From NCBI GenBank assembly GCA_963555705.1, contig OY743180.1, positions 37,852,129 to 37,916,128 on the forward strand: a DNA stretch of 64,000 nt, given 5' to 3'. A program made the translations under genes and the position numbers. Of this stretch, positions 46,203 to 56,197 are shown piece after piece; the stretch's first letter is position 1, and the number at the start of each line of letters is the position of its first letter. This DNA is from Ligustrum vulgare. Its lineage: Eukaryota > Streptophyta > Magnoliopsida > Lamiales > Oleaceae. The notes beneath the pieces were generated by a model, which saw only the letters and a program-made list of their open reading frames with translations, was not told the DNA's origin and searched no databases.

Positions 46203-46763
46203 TGTATAATACCCTGGCTAGGAAAGCTTAAAAGATTTGACAAGTATTACTCATACCAACAAGGTGCAACTTCTTTTTAAGAAATCTATCGTTAGAAACT
46301 CCACAATTAAGCATACTTGGCTTGGAGCAACTGTATGATGGGTGACCCCCTGGGAAGTTTTCTCGAGAAGCACAATAGTGAGGACAAAGCATGCTAAAAA
46401 GACCCATGTTGGAACAGTGGGGACAGTACACCATCGATCTAACGGTTGGGATAGCTCGTTAAGTGGGATCAGGGTCATTACAAATGGTATCAGAGCCAGT
46501 TGCCAGCCGAAAATCCGTAAGTAAGTGTTATGCCATAGGGCGAGAGCCATCTCTAGAATCTCAACGCCTGGAAACAGAGCCTTGAATGGTTTAAGCGCAA
46601 CAAGGATGTCGCGAGTCTAACGGAGTTGATTGGAATACCCTGGCCAAGAAAGGCTTCGAACAATTCTATGATGGGAGAACCATTGGGAAGTTTCCTTTGG
46701 GAGCGTGGGAGTGAAGACAAAACATGCTAAAAAGACCCATGTTGGTATAGTGGAGACAGTACG
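46203..46763 (+). mobile_element. Cassandra-type TRIM with 5S rRNA-like promoter, right LTR truncated
   Basis: The left LTR 46203-46482 starts TGTATAATACCCTGGC and ends GGTCATTACA. Then come two bases and a perfect iMet primer site TGGTATCAGAGCC at 46485-46497. The right LTR starts at 46631 (TGGAATACCCTGGCC) and is cut at 46763 by the LTR at 46764. The LTR carries a 5S-rRNA-like block at about 46240-46360 (CATACCAAC, AATTAAGCATACTTGG, GATGGGTGACCCCCTGGGAAG), the hallmark of Cassandra. In the right LTR an internal deletion leaves only the second half of this block. Non-coding; transcribed by RNA polymerase III in known members. Confidence 0.88.
46297..46361 (+). promoter_or_regulatory. 5S-like RNA polymerase III internal control region in Cassandra LTR
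   Basis: Resembles the A-box part (AATTAAGCATACTTGG) and C-box part (GATGGGTGACC...TGGGAAG) of plant 5S rRNA at nearly native distance. It belongs to the TRIM, not to a host 5S gene: it is embedded in an LTR and lacks the first part of 5S. Confidence 0.75.
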
Positions 46764-48167
46764 TGATAAGTGTATTTTATACACTTATTTCTATCCTAAA
46801 AGTAGGATTTTATATGTTTGTTTTAGAATATTTGCTATTTATTTTGTATTATTTGTTTACATTTCAGAAATAATCCCAAAGTCGAGAAAACAAAGGAATT
46901 GAAGCCAAAATCGAGCAACTGGATGTAAAAAGTGTCAAAGTGAGCAAATCAAGAATTGATGCAGTTGATTAAAGGGCCAATTGGAAGAAGAAATCAAATT
47001 TGGATGAAATCAGAAGTTCAAGGGCTAAATTGCAACAATCAGAAGTTGGAGGACTTGATGTGCAATTAAAAGAAAGGGACCAACTTGTAACATTTAAAAG
47101 TAAGGAATTTCCTTAAACCATAATACCGTAGGGTCGCAATGCCAGAAAAATCAGCGACTGAAGTTGACCTGCAGAGTCGTGCGATCGTGCATATTTGAAC
47201 CGTGCGGTCGCACGGTTATCCGACTGGGCCGCAGCTGGGCTTTTTTAGCGGAATTCAGCAATTTTCTCCTCAATTAACCTAATTCTCGGGGAAATCTATA
47301 AATACCAGACGTAAGGCACGAGTTTAGGGGTTCGTAACTTGCTAAATTCATGCCAAAACGCTGTCGAAGTGCCGAGGGATCCAAACCACACCAAGATCAA
47401 GATTGAAGATACAATTGCAAGGAGATGAATTGGGTTACATCTTTTCATATCTCTTGTTATTTATTTTCTATTATGTTTCTAGGCTAGGTTAATTGTGTTT
47501 GGATTGTGATGAAGTTTTGATTTCTTGACTCCATATTTTAATCTATTATTTAATTAATGCAATTCATGATTTTGAGCAATTGAATTATGTTTTTTCTATC
47601 ATGCAATTATTTGATCACTAGTTGTATGATTTTAGGTTGTGATTTCTTAAGTTCGAAAGATTAGGATTTCATTAGACTTGTTTCGATTGCCACAAAGTTC
47701 GATAGGGGATAGAAATATACCCCTATGCTTTGTGTTATCTGCTATAATATTCATAGTTCTTTTAATGCTTTCTTGCACATTCGTATTCAACATAGAAATA
47801 TAGTTGGGTTGTGTGTAGGAATAGACTATTTCTTGTCCGAAAGGAAGTTTTAACAACATTAGGAATATGGATTTTCAAAACCCGTGAATTGTATTCAAGT
47901 AATTGGTTAAGATATGGATGATAGAGTCAAAAAAGGATTCATAATTCTAACGCATTTACTTTCATTCGTTTAAAATCAAATTTGTCAAGTTTTTAGTTTA
48001 ATCTTTATTTTAGTTTTCAAAATCAAGATTTCTAAATCCTAAATTTTCTTGTTCCGGTTAAGGTTTGTAGTCTAAAATACGATTTAAAACAATCTCTGTG
48101 GGATCGATACTTGGACTCACGTCCACTTTATTACTTGCGCGACCCGTGCACTTGCGGAGCGTTATCA
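46764..48167 (+). repeat. Solo Athila-like LTR, plus orientation, without target duplication
   Basis: Begins TGATAAGTGTATTTTATACAC (like the B LTR) and ends GCGGAGCGTTATCA. A TATAAATA box lies at 47297-47304. Upstream are CpG palindromes centred near 47133, 47156, 47184, 47207 and 47228, spaced 21-28 bp. Flanks GTACG and ACTAT do not match. On the left it cuts the Cassandra right LTR, and on the right it meets the D protease, so the sequence expected between them (rest of Cassandra, D pol) is gone. Confidence 0.82.
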
Positions 48168-48670
48168 ACTATCTCCACTTTGCAACAACTTTCAACTTGA
48201 ACCTTAGGAACATGTGGTGGAGTGATGATGAATGTGATGTGTTCATTCTCCACTCTGAAGATGATTTCCCCCTTTTCAATGTCAATCAAGGCTTGTCCGG
48301 TAGCAAGGAATGGTCTTCCAAAGATGAGGGGCATCTGGCTATCCTCTTCCATATCCAGGATCACAAAATCTGCTGGGAAAAAGAAGTTATCGACTTTGAC
48401 TATAATATTTTCAACTATCCCATGTGGATGTAGATATTATATAGACGTATTTTCCAGCTTCAGCGTGATGTATATTGGTTTAGGTTCCCACAAACCAAGT
48501 TTCCTATACATGGAAAGAGACATTAAATTAACACTAGCCCCTAGATCACACAAGACATTATCAAAACTCAAATTACTAATAGTAAAAGGGATAGAGAAAC
48601 TCCCTAGATTTTTTAGTTTTTGTGGTAACTTGTTTCGTAAAATAGCACCACGTTCCTCACTCAAAGTAAT
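48168..48670 (-). pseudogene. Element D aspartic protease
   Basis: N-terminal frame 48437-48664: ERGAILRNKLPQKLKNLGSF, VLCDLGASVNLMSLSMYRKL with the active-site Asp in CDLGAS. C-terminal frame 48131-48364: LDMEEDSQMPLIFGRPFLAT, ALIDIEKGEIIFRV. A stop near 48436 and some loss separate the two. Same family as the B fragment at 25069-25262. Confidence 0.88.
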
Positions 48671-49170
48671 TCTCGAAGTCTTCGAACTTCCTTTTTTTAG
48701 AAAGCATTTCCTTCATGAACTTCATGTAGAGAGGCATTTGAGCTAGGTCCTCAACAGAAGGGATATTGATGTGAAGTTGTTTAAAATTTTCAAAAATTTC
48801 CAAAATTGTTGCTCCAACTCATACTTAATCACTCTTTGAGGATATGGAATTAGTAGAACATAAGATTTGAGTCTTTGACTGGAGGTCGAACTCTAACTTC
48901 TGCATTTTCTTGAACTTTTGTAGATGACCCCGACTCTTCCTCAAATTTCTGCTCCTTGACCACATTTTGCCTCCTTTTATTTTCATATTTCTCAACAGTT
49001 ATTTTAGGTAACTAATCCCAATCCTAATTGTTATTGCATTCACATGCTCAAGAGGGTTTGTTTCAGCATTAATTGGTAACTGTCCTAAATGTCTTTCTGA
49101 TCTACTTGTTGCCAACTGCCCAATCTGATTTTTCAAATCCTTAATTATGGCTTGTAGGTTTTGTAACATC
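48671..49170 (-). pseudogene. Element D gag C-terminal part
   Basis: The minus strand reads QNLQAIIKDLKNQIGQLATS, RSERHLGQLPINAETNPLEH near 49010-49170, the usual Athila spacer between the knuckle and protease, followed by a degraded acidic stretch. It joins 51629 onward across the solo LTR at 49176-51623. Confidence 0.75.
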
Positions 49171-49175
49171 TCTTG

Positions 49176-51623
49176 TGTAATGCCCCGGGTTCTGAACACT
49201 CGGGTGCGCCACTTCTTCGTCTCAAAATTGACTTTGAAGATAATAATTTAGCGGAAAATAAAACAACTGTTGAAATTTTACTTCACATAATTTTATAAAG
49301 TTTGACCCAAAAGGTCAACAATTCGAATATTGAAATGATTTGGAAATAAATTTGGAAACAACATGTAATAAATGAGTTTAAATAGAAACATTTCTTAAAT
49401 CTCAATAATGGCCACCATCGCAGGCCCCGCCGCCAACTCCATCATCTGCAAAGTTTTATTTTGGAAAACGTGAGTATTTCATAGAAATACTCAGTAGACT
49501 CGCGCATAATAATCATTTAACATTATAAATCAAAACACATAATCATGATATTCAAGTCTCAGGTGTCTAACGATCACCAGTATTCTCATGAACAAGTAAA
49601 TAACATACAAGTTCAAGTCTCATGCATTTAAGCAAGTAAATTCTCGTAACATAGTCTCATGCTCAGAAAGCAAGTAATTTCTCGTAACATAGTCTCATGC
49701 TTAGAAAGCAAGTAATTCTCATGAACACAATCATACATGCTAAACTTATAATCCAAATAATTATTGATGCGCACTTTTGAAAAACGTAAATTTGTAGATT
49801 AGAGTCTACCTTAAATCCGACGAGTGCAAAGTTGAGCGGGAAATGACTTCAATTTCTTTAAATCTCCGTACGCTTTGTCTAGCCCATAAGTTACCTTAGT
49901 CTTTAGAAATTTATATTTTAAAAATGATAAATTACGATTTGAGGACTGAAATTGATGTTTTGAAAGTTGAGGGACTAAAATGAATACTTTGAAAGTTGGG
50001 TTGAAACTCAAAACGAATATTAAACTATAGGGCTGAAATAATTGATTTTCAAAATGAAAGGGCTGATTAAAACTCATTTAAAACTTAAGGGCTAAAATTG
50101 ATAATTTGAAACCAAAGGGACTGAATTGAATAACTTTTCAAACTTGGGGGCTTAAGGGGTAATTTTCGAAAATCAAAATATATTATCAGATCTTATCTCA
50201 TCTCTCTCTCTCTAATTTGCGTGAAAACAGGGAGGAGAGGCGAGAGAGGGTTGCGACGGGTACACGCCGCCGGGGTCTTCACTGCCGGCGGAAATCGCCG
50301 CCATTACTTGGCGGCGCCGAAGGCGGATGGTGGGGAGGTTATGGGCTCGACCTTGGGTGTCAAAATAGGGAGAAAACTGAGGCTGCGACGAAGCTTAAGG
50401 TTCGATCTTGGCTGCGAATTCCGGTGACAAATCCGGTTGAAATAGGTTCTGCAGTGGAGGTAAGTAAATGGGTTCTCCTCTTTGGTTTTGATTTTGGTTT
50501 TGGGCAGCGATGATGATGATGGGTTTTTGATTGGGGATTGGAATTTGGGTGTTGGTTGAGTGGCGTTTGAGGAGGGCAGTGGGCGGTTGAGGTGGTTTCT
50601 TCGATGGTGAAGGGTGGTGATGTTGCAGGTAAGGCTGGTTACGGCTTGATGGAGGTCCGGTGGTGATGGTTCGATTCTTGATTTCTCTTGGGTATTTTCT
50701 GGGCTTCTTCTGATTGTTGGGTTTGACTGGAGTTGATTTGGGAGTGGGGTGATGCTTTTGAATGGTGATGAAGGTGATGAAGGAGGTTGGTGGCGTGATG
50801 AGTTGAGGCCGGTTGTGGATAACACTGCAGTGTTAGCTGTGGTGGTTCAATTGGGTTTGGCTCGTGGTGGTGTCTGATTTGAGCAGTGAAGTTTAAGGTT
50901 TGGGTATGGTGTTGTGCTCTGAATTTTCACTTGACGATGGCTGGAATTGGTTCTAGCTTCCGTGTGTTGGATCAAGGTTGAGAGGGAGTTTGGGCAAGGC
51001 TGGGTTCTGTGCAGGTTTGATGTGTCGAGGGGGAAGAGTGAGGGATCTATTTAATAGCTGATTTAGGTGTTAAACATGGTAGTTTAGGTTAAATCTTGAT
51101 TTATGGAAAAATTGTGAGAATTTTGGAAGTGAATATTGTTGTGTAAGGAAATACTTGGAAAATAAGTTGTTGATTTAGTTGGGCCAAGAAATGACTTATT
51201 GGGTTGTTAAAAGGGCTTGAATGATCGGTAAAACAATTGGGCTCGAGATGTTGGATTGGAGTAAAACAGTTGAAATTTGGACTTAAAATAATTTGAATCC
51301 AAATAAAATTTGAAAATTGGACAACATAAAAAAAATAATCTTAGAATATTTTTGATAAGATTTGACTTTAAATTAAATAACGAACTTGGACATAAAATCA
51401 GGATAATTTGGATAATCTATTTAAAAATTGAAATCTGGACTTAAGGATAAATACTGAAAATGATTCACTTTAATTGGACTGGAATTTGATTAAGATAAAT
51501 AAAATTTTACTTCGTTGGCTAGACGAACACGTGTTTTTAAAATAAATGGACAAAATCGTAGCGACATATTTTTTTGAAATAATATTTATTTAAATAAGTC
51601 GTGAAAATTTATCGGTCGCTACA
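49176..51623 (+). repeat. Solo LTR (2.4 kb) inserted in element D gag
   Basis: Runs TGTAATGCCCCGGG...GGTCGCTACA with flanks TCTTG (49171-49175) and TCCTG (51624-51628), a 5-bp target duplication with one change. It separates two parts of one gag sentence (MIMQLV... and ...QNLQAIIKDL). TG...CA ends and 5-bp duplication mark it as LTR-retrotransposon derived. A CT tract at 50197-50216 is followed by a GC-rich block (50220-50420), likely the transcription start region. The 173-codon minus ORF at 50304-50825 overlies this block and looks like composition, not a gene. Confidence 0.82.
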
Positions 51624-51628
51624 TCCTG

Positions 51629-52870
51629 TTAACTCTTAACTAGCTGCATTATCATGTCCATGTTTTCCTTCATAGTAGTTTGTATTTGTTGCTAATATTG
51701 GAAACCTGGTGGGTTCTTCTTGTTGGACCAAGAGAAGTTTTGATGGTTCTTCTACCCTGGATTGTAGGTTTGAGAGTAAGGACCACCTTGTTGCAAGTTT
51801 CCCACAGAATTTCCTTGTTCTGGATTTGATTGACTTTAATGAGCTATATGACAATCCTTTAAAGCATGGTTTTTGAAGAAAAAATCACACACCAAAGCAT
51901 TCTGCACTGCATATACTGGCTGGTGATTTAGATTGTTAAACTTCTTCGTCAGTGCATCCAATTTAGCATTTAGTGTTGAAATTTCATTTACTGCCACAAT
52001 TCCTCCAGATTTCGGCGTAGAACGATCTGAGTACCATGGATAGCTATTTGCAGTCATTTTTTCAAAAATTCTTGAAGCTTCTTATAAGTCATGTCTATTA
52101 CTGATCCACCAACTATAGAATCTGCATATTTCTTGTTATCATAGGTCAACCAATTTTAGAATGTGTGCACCAATATTCGGCCTGCGATTCTATTTTTAGG
52201 ACACAGTCGTATGAGCTCATTAAACCTTTCCCAAACCTCAAAATTTGATTCCCCTGACTGTTGACCGAACAATAGGATTTTACGTCCCTAAGTTTTGAAA
52301 TGTGACCAGGTGGAAAAAAAATTGTCCACAAACTTTTGCTTAGAATAGCCCATGAGGTCATGGAGTGTAGAGGCAAGGATTAGAACCAAGCATTTGCTTT
52401 ATTGGCCAGTGAGAAGGGAAATAACTTCAATTTTACTGCATCAATTGGAACCCCGTTCATGTACTGCATATCGCATATTTCTTGAAAAGTCGGAAGGTGT
52501 GCATTTAGGTCTTTAGATGGTAACCTGTGAAATACGACTGAGTTTTGGATCAATGATATCAAGGAAGTCTTGATCTCATAATTATTTGCTGGAATTGCTG
52601 GCGGTATCACACAAGCTCCAATGTTCCCCATAGGAGGAACCATGTAGTCTCTTAAAGCATGCCCTTCATGATTTTATTTCTGTTCAATAACATCTGCTGG
52701 CTGGTTATTCAAATTTATATGATTAATTGGAATTTTGTCGTCTGCCATGTGAAGATCTGTTTGTTGAGCTACTTCCAACTGTTGTTCGCACCTCTATCGA
52801 AAGGTGCATTCAATTTCTGAATCAAAAGGAATCAAATCATAAGATTTAGACATTCTTGACATAAGCTAAA
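51629..52870 (-). pseudogene. Element D gag, N-terminal to knuckle
   Basis: Frames from right to left: MVPPMGNIGACVIPPAIPAN, NNYEIKTSLISLIQNSVVFH, LKLFPFSLANKANAWF (52380-52643); a shifted frame 52146-52376 with the FF PPG segment; MTANSYPWYSDR, NAKLDALTKKFNNLNHQ, the CDFFFKNHALKDC knuckle (51836-52057) and a Gln-rich end. Several frameshifts and stops. The start region near 52860 reads MSKSYDLIPFDSEIE, a plausible beginning. Confidence 0.87.
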
Positions 52871-52927
52871 CAAAAAAAAAATCAAACTAATGTAAGAACT
52901 ATTGCATCGATATTAATATAAAACCGT

Positions 52928-52944
52928 TCCCGACAACAGCACCA
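52928..52944 (-). other. Element D primer-binding site (tRNA-Asp type)
   Basis: The minus strand reads TGGTGCTGTTGTCGGGA, transitions away from TGGCGCCGTTGCCGGGGA, six bases from the LTR. Confidence 0.82.
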
Positions 52945-52950
52945 AAAACA

Positions 52951-53116
52951 TGTTCACTTTAATTTGCAACAAAAAATATACCAACAAGTGTAAGAATCAT
53001 GAAAATGAATAAAATGGACCTAAGAGTCCGAGTTATCGTCCCATGAGGACTGCTATTAATTATCAAAATTGTTAGTTCCTAACTTTATTTCAACATAGAA
53101 AAGAGTTTTTGAAATT
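52951..53116 (-). repeat. Element D 5' LTR, part 1 (left of E)
   Basis: Starts TGTTCACTTTAATTTGC and matches 41893-42060 up to GAGTTTTTGAAATT, where E is inserted. Confidence 0.88.
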
Positions 53117-53856
53117 TGATGTGATCCGGTATAGGAGCTCAAAGAGGAAATTAAGACACGGGCAATGCAACAACAATCTACATGAGAATTAAGTAAGTTT
53201 CATGTTGAGCCCGAATCGAGGAACAGACCGGATCAAATTGTTTCAAAAGGATGAAGAAAAGGTGCAGTCGGGTCTCCCACGCGATTGCATGGTGAAAATG
53301 AGGCGCAATCGCGCGATGGCATCAAAAATCAACCCGAGAGTTTCAGGTGACTCCACGCGATCGCAACGCCGAAGCCCAAGCGATCGCGTAGTTGAATTGG
53401 GAGCAGTTTTACGCGTTTTGTTTATTAATTTCAGTTTTAGGTTAATTATGACTCTATTTTGAGCCCATTAGCAACAACCCTAGTTTTTAGGTTATTTTAC
53501 TTATTTATATGTTTTTCCATTCATTGTAAAAATAATTTTTGGTTTAATAAACAATTTTATTGAGGATTCAATAAATTTATAGGTGGATTCCTATATTTCA
53601 TCGAACTTATCAAGATTATCATCTTGTGGCGTTCATCCGGAACTTACCAAATATTCGCGAAAATTTTTGTGACATTCAAAACCAGAAACTTATCAAGGAA
53701 AATTGGACAAGTCCTTGTGGCGTTTCGAAAGTCTTGGTTCTTTATTCCGCATTGTCGATCTTCGCGTTGTGAATATCGGGTCAAGATTCCACCGTCCATC
53801 CACAACCTGGGTTCGGAACTTTCCGGCGTTAATTCCGCGCGTCTCGAATCGTATCA
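53117..53856 (+). repeat. Element E 5' LTR
   Basis: Contains two pairs of GCGATCGC-like palindromes: GCGATTGC 53281, GCAATCGC 53305, GCGATCGC 53357 and 53380. Spacings within pairs are 24 and 23 bp, pairs 76 bp apart. They lie roughly 115 bp upstream of a TATTTATATG stretch near 53501-53510. Confidence 0.85.
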
Positions 53857-54327
53857 TTTGGTATCATAGCTGGACTCTGAATTCAGGTTTTTATTCTATC
53901 CAGTTTAATTCTTATGTTTATCATCGAGTCTGCCATAAGAATTATTCATATCTTGTTGTTGAGTCTTTCTTTTCTTGAGTGTTCTTCGTGCCAGTAAATT
54001 TTTCCATTTTTGATCCATATAAAAATCCAACAAAATTAAAAAGTGTTTATTTTATTTAATGCTTATCCAAATTCTATGCCGTTTGTTTTGTTACGTTCGT
54101 ATCAAATTTTTGGATTTATATATAAAAAAATTTAATTTAATTTTTTCCGAAAATTCATCCGTTATTCAAAAAAAAAAAAAACGTCGTTCCAAAATTCAAG
54201 AACCACTTTCTTGAGTTTCCTTAAATTCTTGATATTCGTTTCCTTTCAAGACATCAATAAAATTCTTTCTTGCTATTTGATGTCTAAATCCTCTTCGTTC
54301 TTGAATTTTTGAAACGCCACATAAGGA

Positions 54328-54822
54328 ATGGATTATGATCCGGGCTCTTTATTCCAAACTAGATGTTATGTGGATCATAAGGGGTGCAGTTTGGCGATTG
54401 ATGGAAAGTGTTTTATTAATTTCGTTAGTAGCACCGTGATTGAAAAATTAGGATTGCCCCTAGAACCACATTATAAACCTTATAGGATGATGTGGATGAG
54501 GGAGTTTGGGAATTTCAAAGTAACCAAACAAGTTCTAGTGCCTATCACCCAGGGAAGGTATAGTGAGGATGTATGGTGTGATGTAGTGCCATTGAAATCT
54601 TATCATATTTTATTGGAAAAACCTTGGAGGCGTAGGAAGGAGGCTGTTTATGATAGAGTATGCACATACAAATTCCTTAAGAAAGGGAAAACATGCGCAC
54701 TAAATGGGTTGACATTAGAGGAAGCACTAAAAGATTCACGAAGGGTAAGGAAGGAGAGTGAAAAGGGTGTAATAGGAGGCATCGTGAGGATAAGGATATT
54801 GATAAGAAGGAGGGAGAGTTGA
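54328..54822 (+). CDS. Element E retained protease-like ORF
   Basis: 165 codons: SLFQTRCYVDHKGCSLAIDG (active-site Asp-Gly), TVIEKLGLPLEPHYKPYRMM, GRYSEDVWCDVVPLKSYHIL, KPWRRRKEAVYDRV. It aligns along its length with the protease part of A1 and A2. The Gly after the active-site DG is Lys and LLGRPW has become LLEKPW, so activity is doubtful. It is open over the whole domain, unlike the rest of E. Confidence 0.75.
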   Translation: MDYDPGSLFQTRCYVDHKGCSLAIDGKCFINFVSSTVIEKLGLPLEPHYKPYRMMWMREFGNFKVTKQVLVPITQGRYSEDVWCDVVPLKSYHILLEKPWRRRKEAVYDRVCTYKFLKKGKTCALNGLTLEEALKDSRRVRKESEKGVIGGIVRIRILIRRRES

Positions 54823-55466
54823 AATTAAAAATACATAAACAAACTCCAAAATTTGATGAGGAAAAGGTGGAGTTGGGAAGCGAGGAATTGATTAGGAATG
54901 AAATTGTTGATGATAAGAGGAATGAAATGAAAGTTGGTGTAGGAGTTCAAAGTTTGAGCTTTGAATTGGAAGATCCACATTTGGATAGTTATGAGGAAGT
55001 GTGTAAAAATGTTGATGAAAATGTGGAGTTAGAAGAGGTGGTTGGGTGTGAAGAAATAGAGAAAGAGGTGACTGATCAAGAGGTTGCAAAAGGAGGAAAG
55101 AGGCGAAGAGAAGAGCCTCGTGATTCAAAAGGAGGAGTTGGTGATGATTCATCATGAATACAAGGATCCATACCTTGTATTTTGTGAAACTAACATTCCC
55201 CATCCTATTTTATTTAAATCTCTTTTGCAGATTAATTGCACTTGGAAATTTGGGCAACACAACTTATGTCCAGTGGAGTTTATGATTCCATCCATCCGTA
55301 AAGAAAAATTTACAAAGCACTTCTGGTTGATCATATTACAGGGAAGAGGTAATTTTCCATTCAATCCAGGTGGGACAATTTTACAGCAAGGCCCTAAGAA
55401 AAGGAAATGTTTGACAAGCAGGCAAAAAACTGATTCGAGGTCAAATCCTTGTCAAGAGAGGGGGGA
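54819..55466 (+). pseudogene. Element E linker and pol C-terminal remnant
   Basis: A 112-codon acidic frame (54819-55157) overlaps the protease ORF by four bases. It corresponds in place to the Lys/Glu-rich linker of A1/A2. In the next frame (55084-55482) KDPYLVFCETNIPH, ILFKSLLQ matches the LLLYKESFLAFDET...SISLLQ segment before RT, then a deletion. The end TDSRSNPCQERGDDVIR matches the LTR-adjacent pol end of A1 (TDSRSNPFEEGGDD), again reading into the LTR. Confidence 0.6.
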
Positions 55467-56197
55467 TGATGTGATCCGGTAAAGAGGAAATCAAGACATG
55501 GGAAATGCAACAACAATCTACATGGAAAATTAAGCAAGTTTCGTGTTAGGCCCGAATCGAGGATCAGACCGGATCAAATTGTTTCAAAAGGACGAAGAAA
55601 AGGTGCAGCCAGGTCTCCCTTGAGACCGCGTGGTGAAAATGAGGCGCGATCGCGCGATGGCATCAAAAATCAACTCGAGAGTTTCAAGTGACTCCACGCG
55701 ATCGCGACGCCGAAGCCCAAGCGATCGCGTAGTTGAATTTGGAGCAGTTTTACGTGTTTTGTTTATTAATTTCAATTTTAGGTTAATTAGGACTCTGCTT
55801 TGATCCTATTAGCAGCAACCCTAGTTTTTAGGTTATTTTATTTATTTATATGCTTTTCCATTAATTGTAAAAACAGTTTTTGGTTTAGTAAACAGTTTTA
55901 TTGAGGATTCAATAAATTTATAGGTGGATTCCTATATTTCATCGAACTTATCAAGATTATCATCTTGTGACGTTCATCCGGAACTTATCAAATATTCGCG
56001 AGAATATTTGTGACGTTCAAAACCAGAAACTTATCAAGGAAAATTGGACAAGTCCTTGTGGCATTTCGAAAGTCTTGGTTTTTTATTCTGCATCGTCGAT
56101 CTTCGCGTCGTGAATATCGGATCAAGATTCCACCGTCCATCCACAACCTGGGTTCGGAACTTTTCGGCGTTACTTCCGCGCGTCTCGAATCATATCA
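55467..56197 (+). repeat. Element E 3' LTR
   Basis: Palindromes GCGATCGC at 55646, 55698 and 55721 (pair spacing 23 bp); the first site of the 5' LTR has changed to GACCGCGT near 55624. Otherwise parallel to 53117-53856. Confidence 0.85.

Larger units (their letters stand above)
53117..56197 (+). mobile_element. Element E: small non-autonomous gypsy derivative inside the D 5' LTR
   Basis: LTRs 53117-53856 and 55467-56197 (TGATGTGATCC...ATATCA). They differ by a few percent and by a 10-bp indel near the start. Primer site TGGTATCATAGC (iMet, one change) is at 53859-53870; the polypurine tract AGAGGGGGGA precedes the right LTR. The target is GAAATTTAAAC, with AATT on both sides (4-5 bp duplication, exact limit ambiguous). 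The 1.6-kb interior keeps a protease of the A1/A2 type and the pol C-terminal end, but gag, RT, RNase H and integrase are gone. Confidence 0.88.

Noticed and set aside
46297..46361. Possible host 5S rRNA gene
   Set aside because: It is embedded in a TRIM LTR with primer site and second LTR; only part of 5S is present.
50304..50825. 173-codon minus-strand ORF, Pro/Ser/Asn-rich
   Set aside because: It lies over the GC-rich leader block of the solo LTR 49176-51623, has no domain and mirrors GGT/GTG-rich plus-strand sequence.
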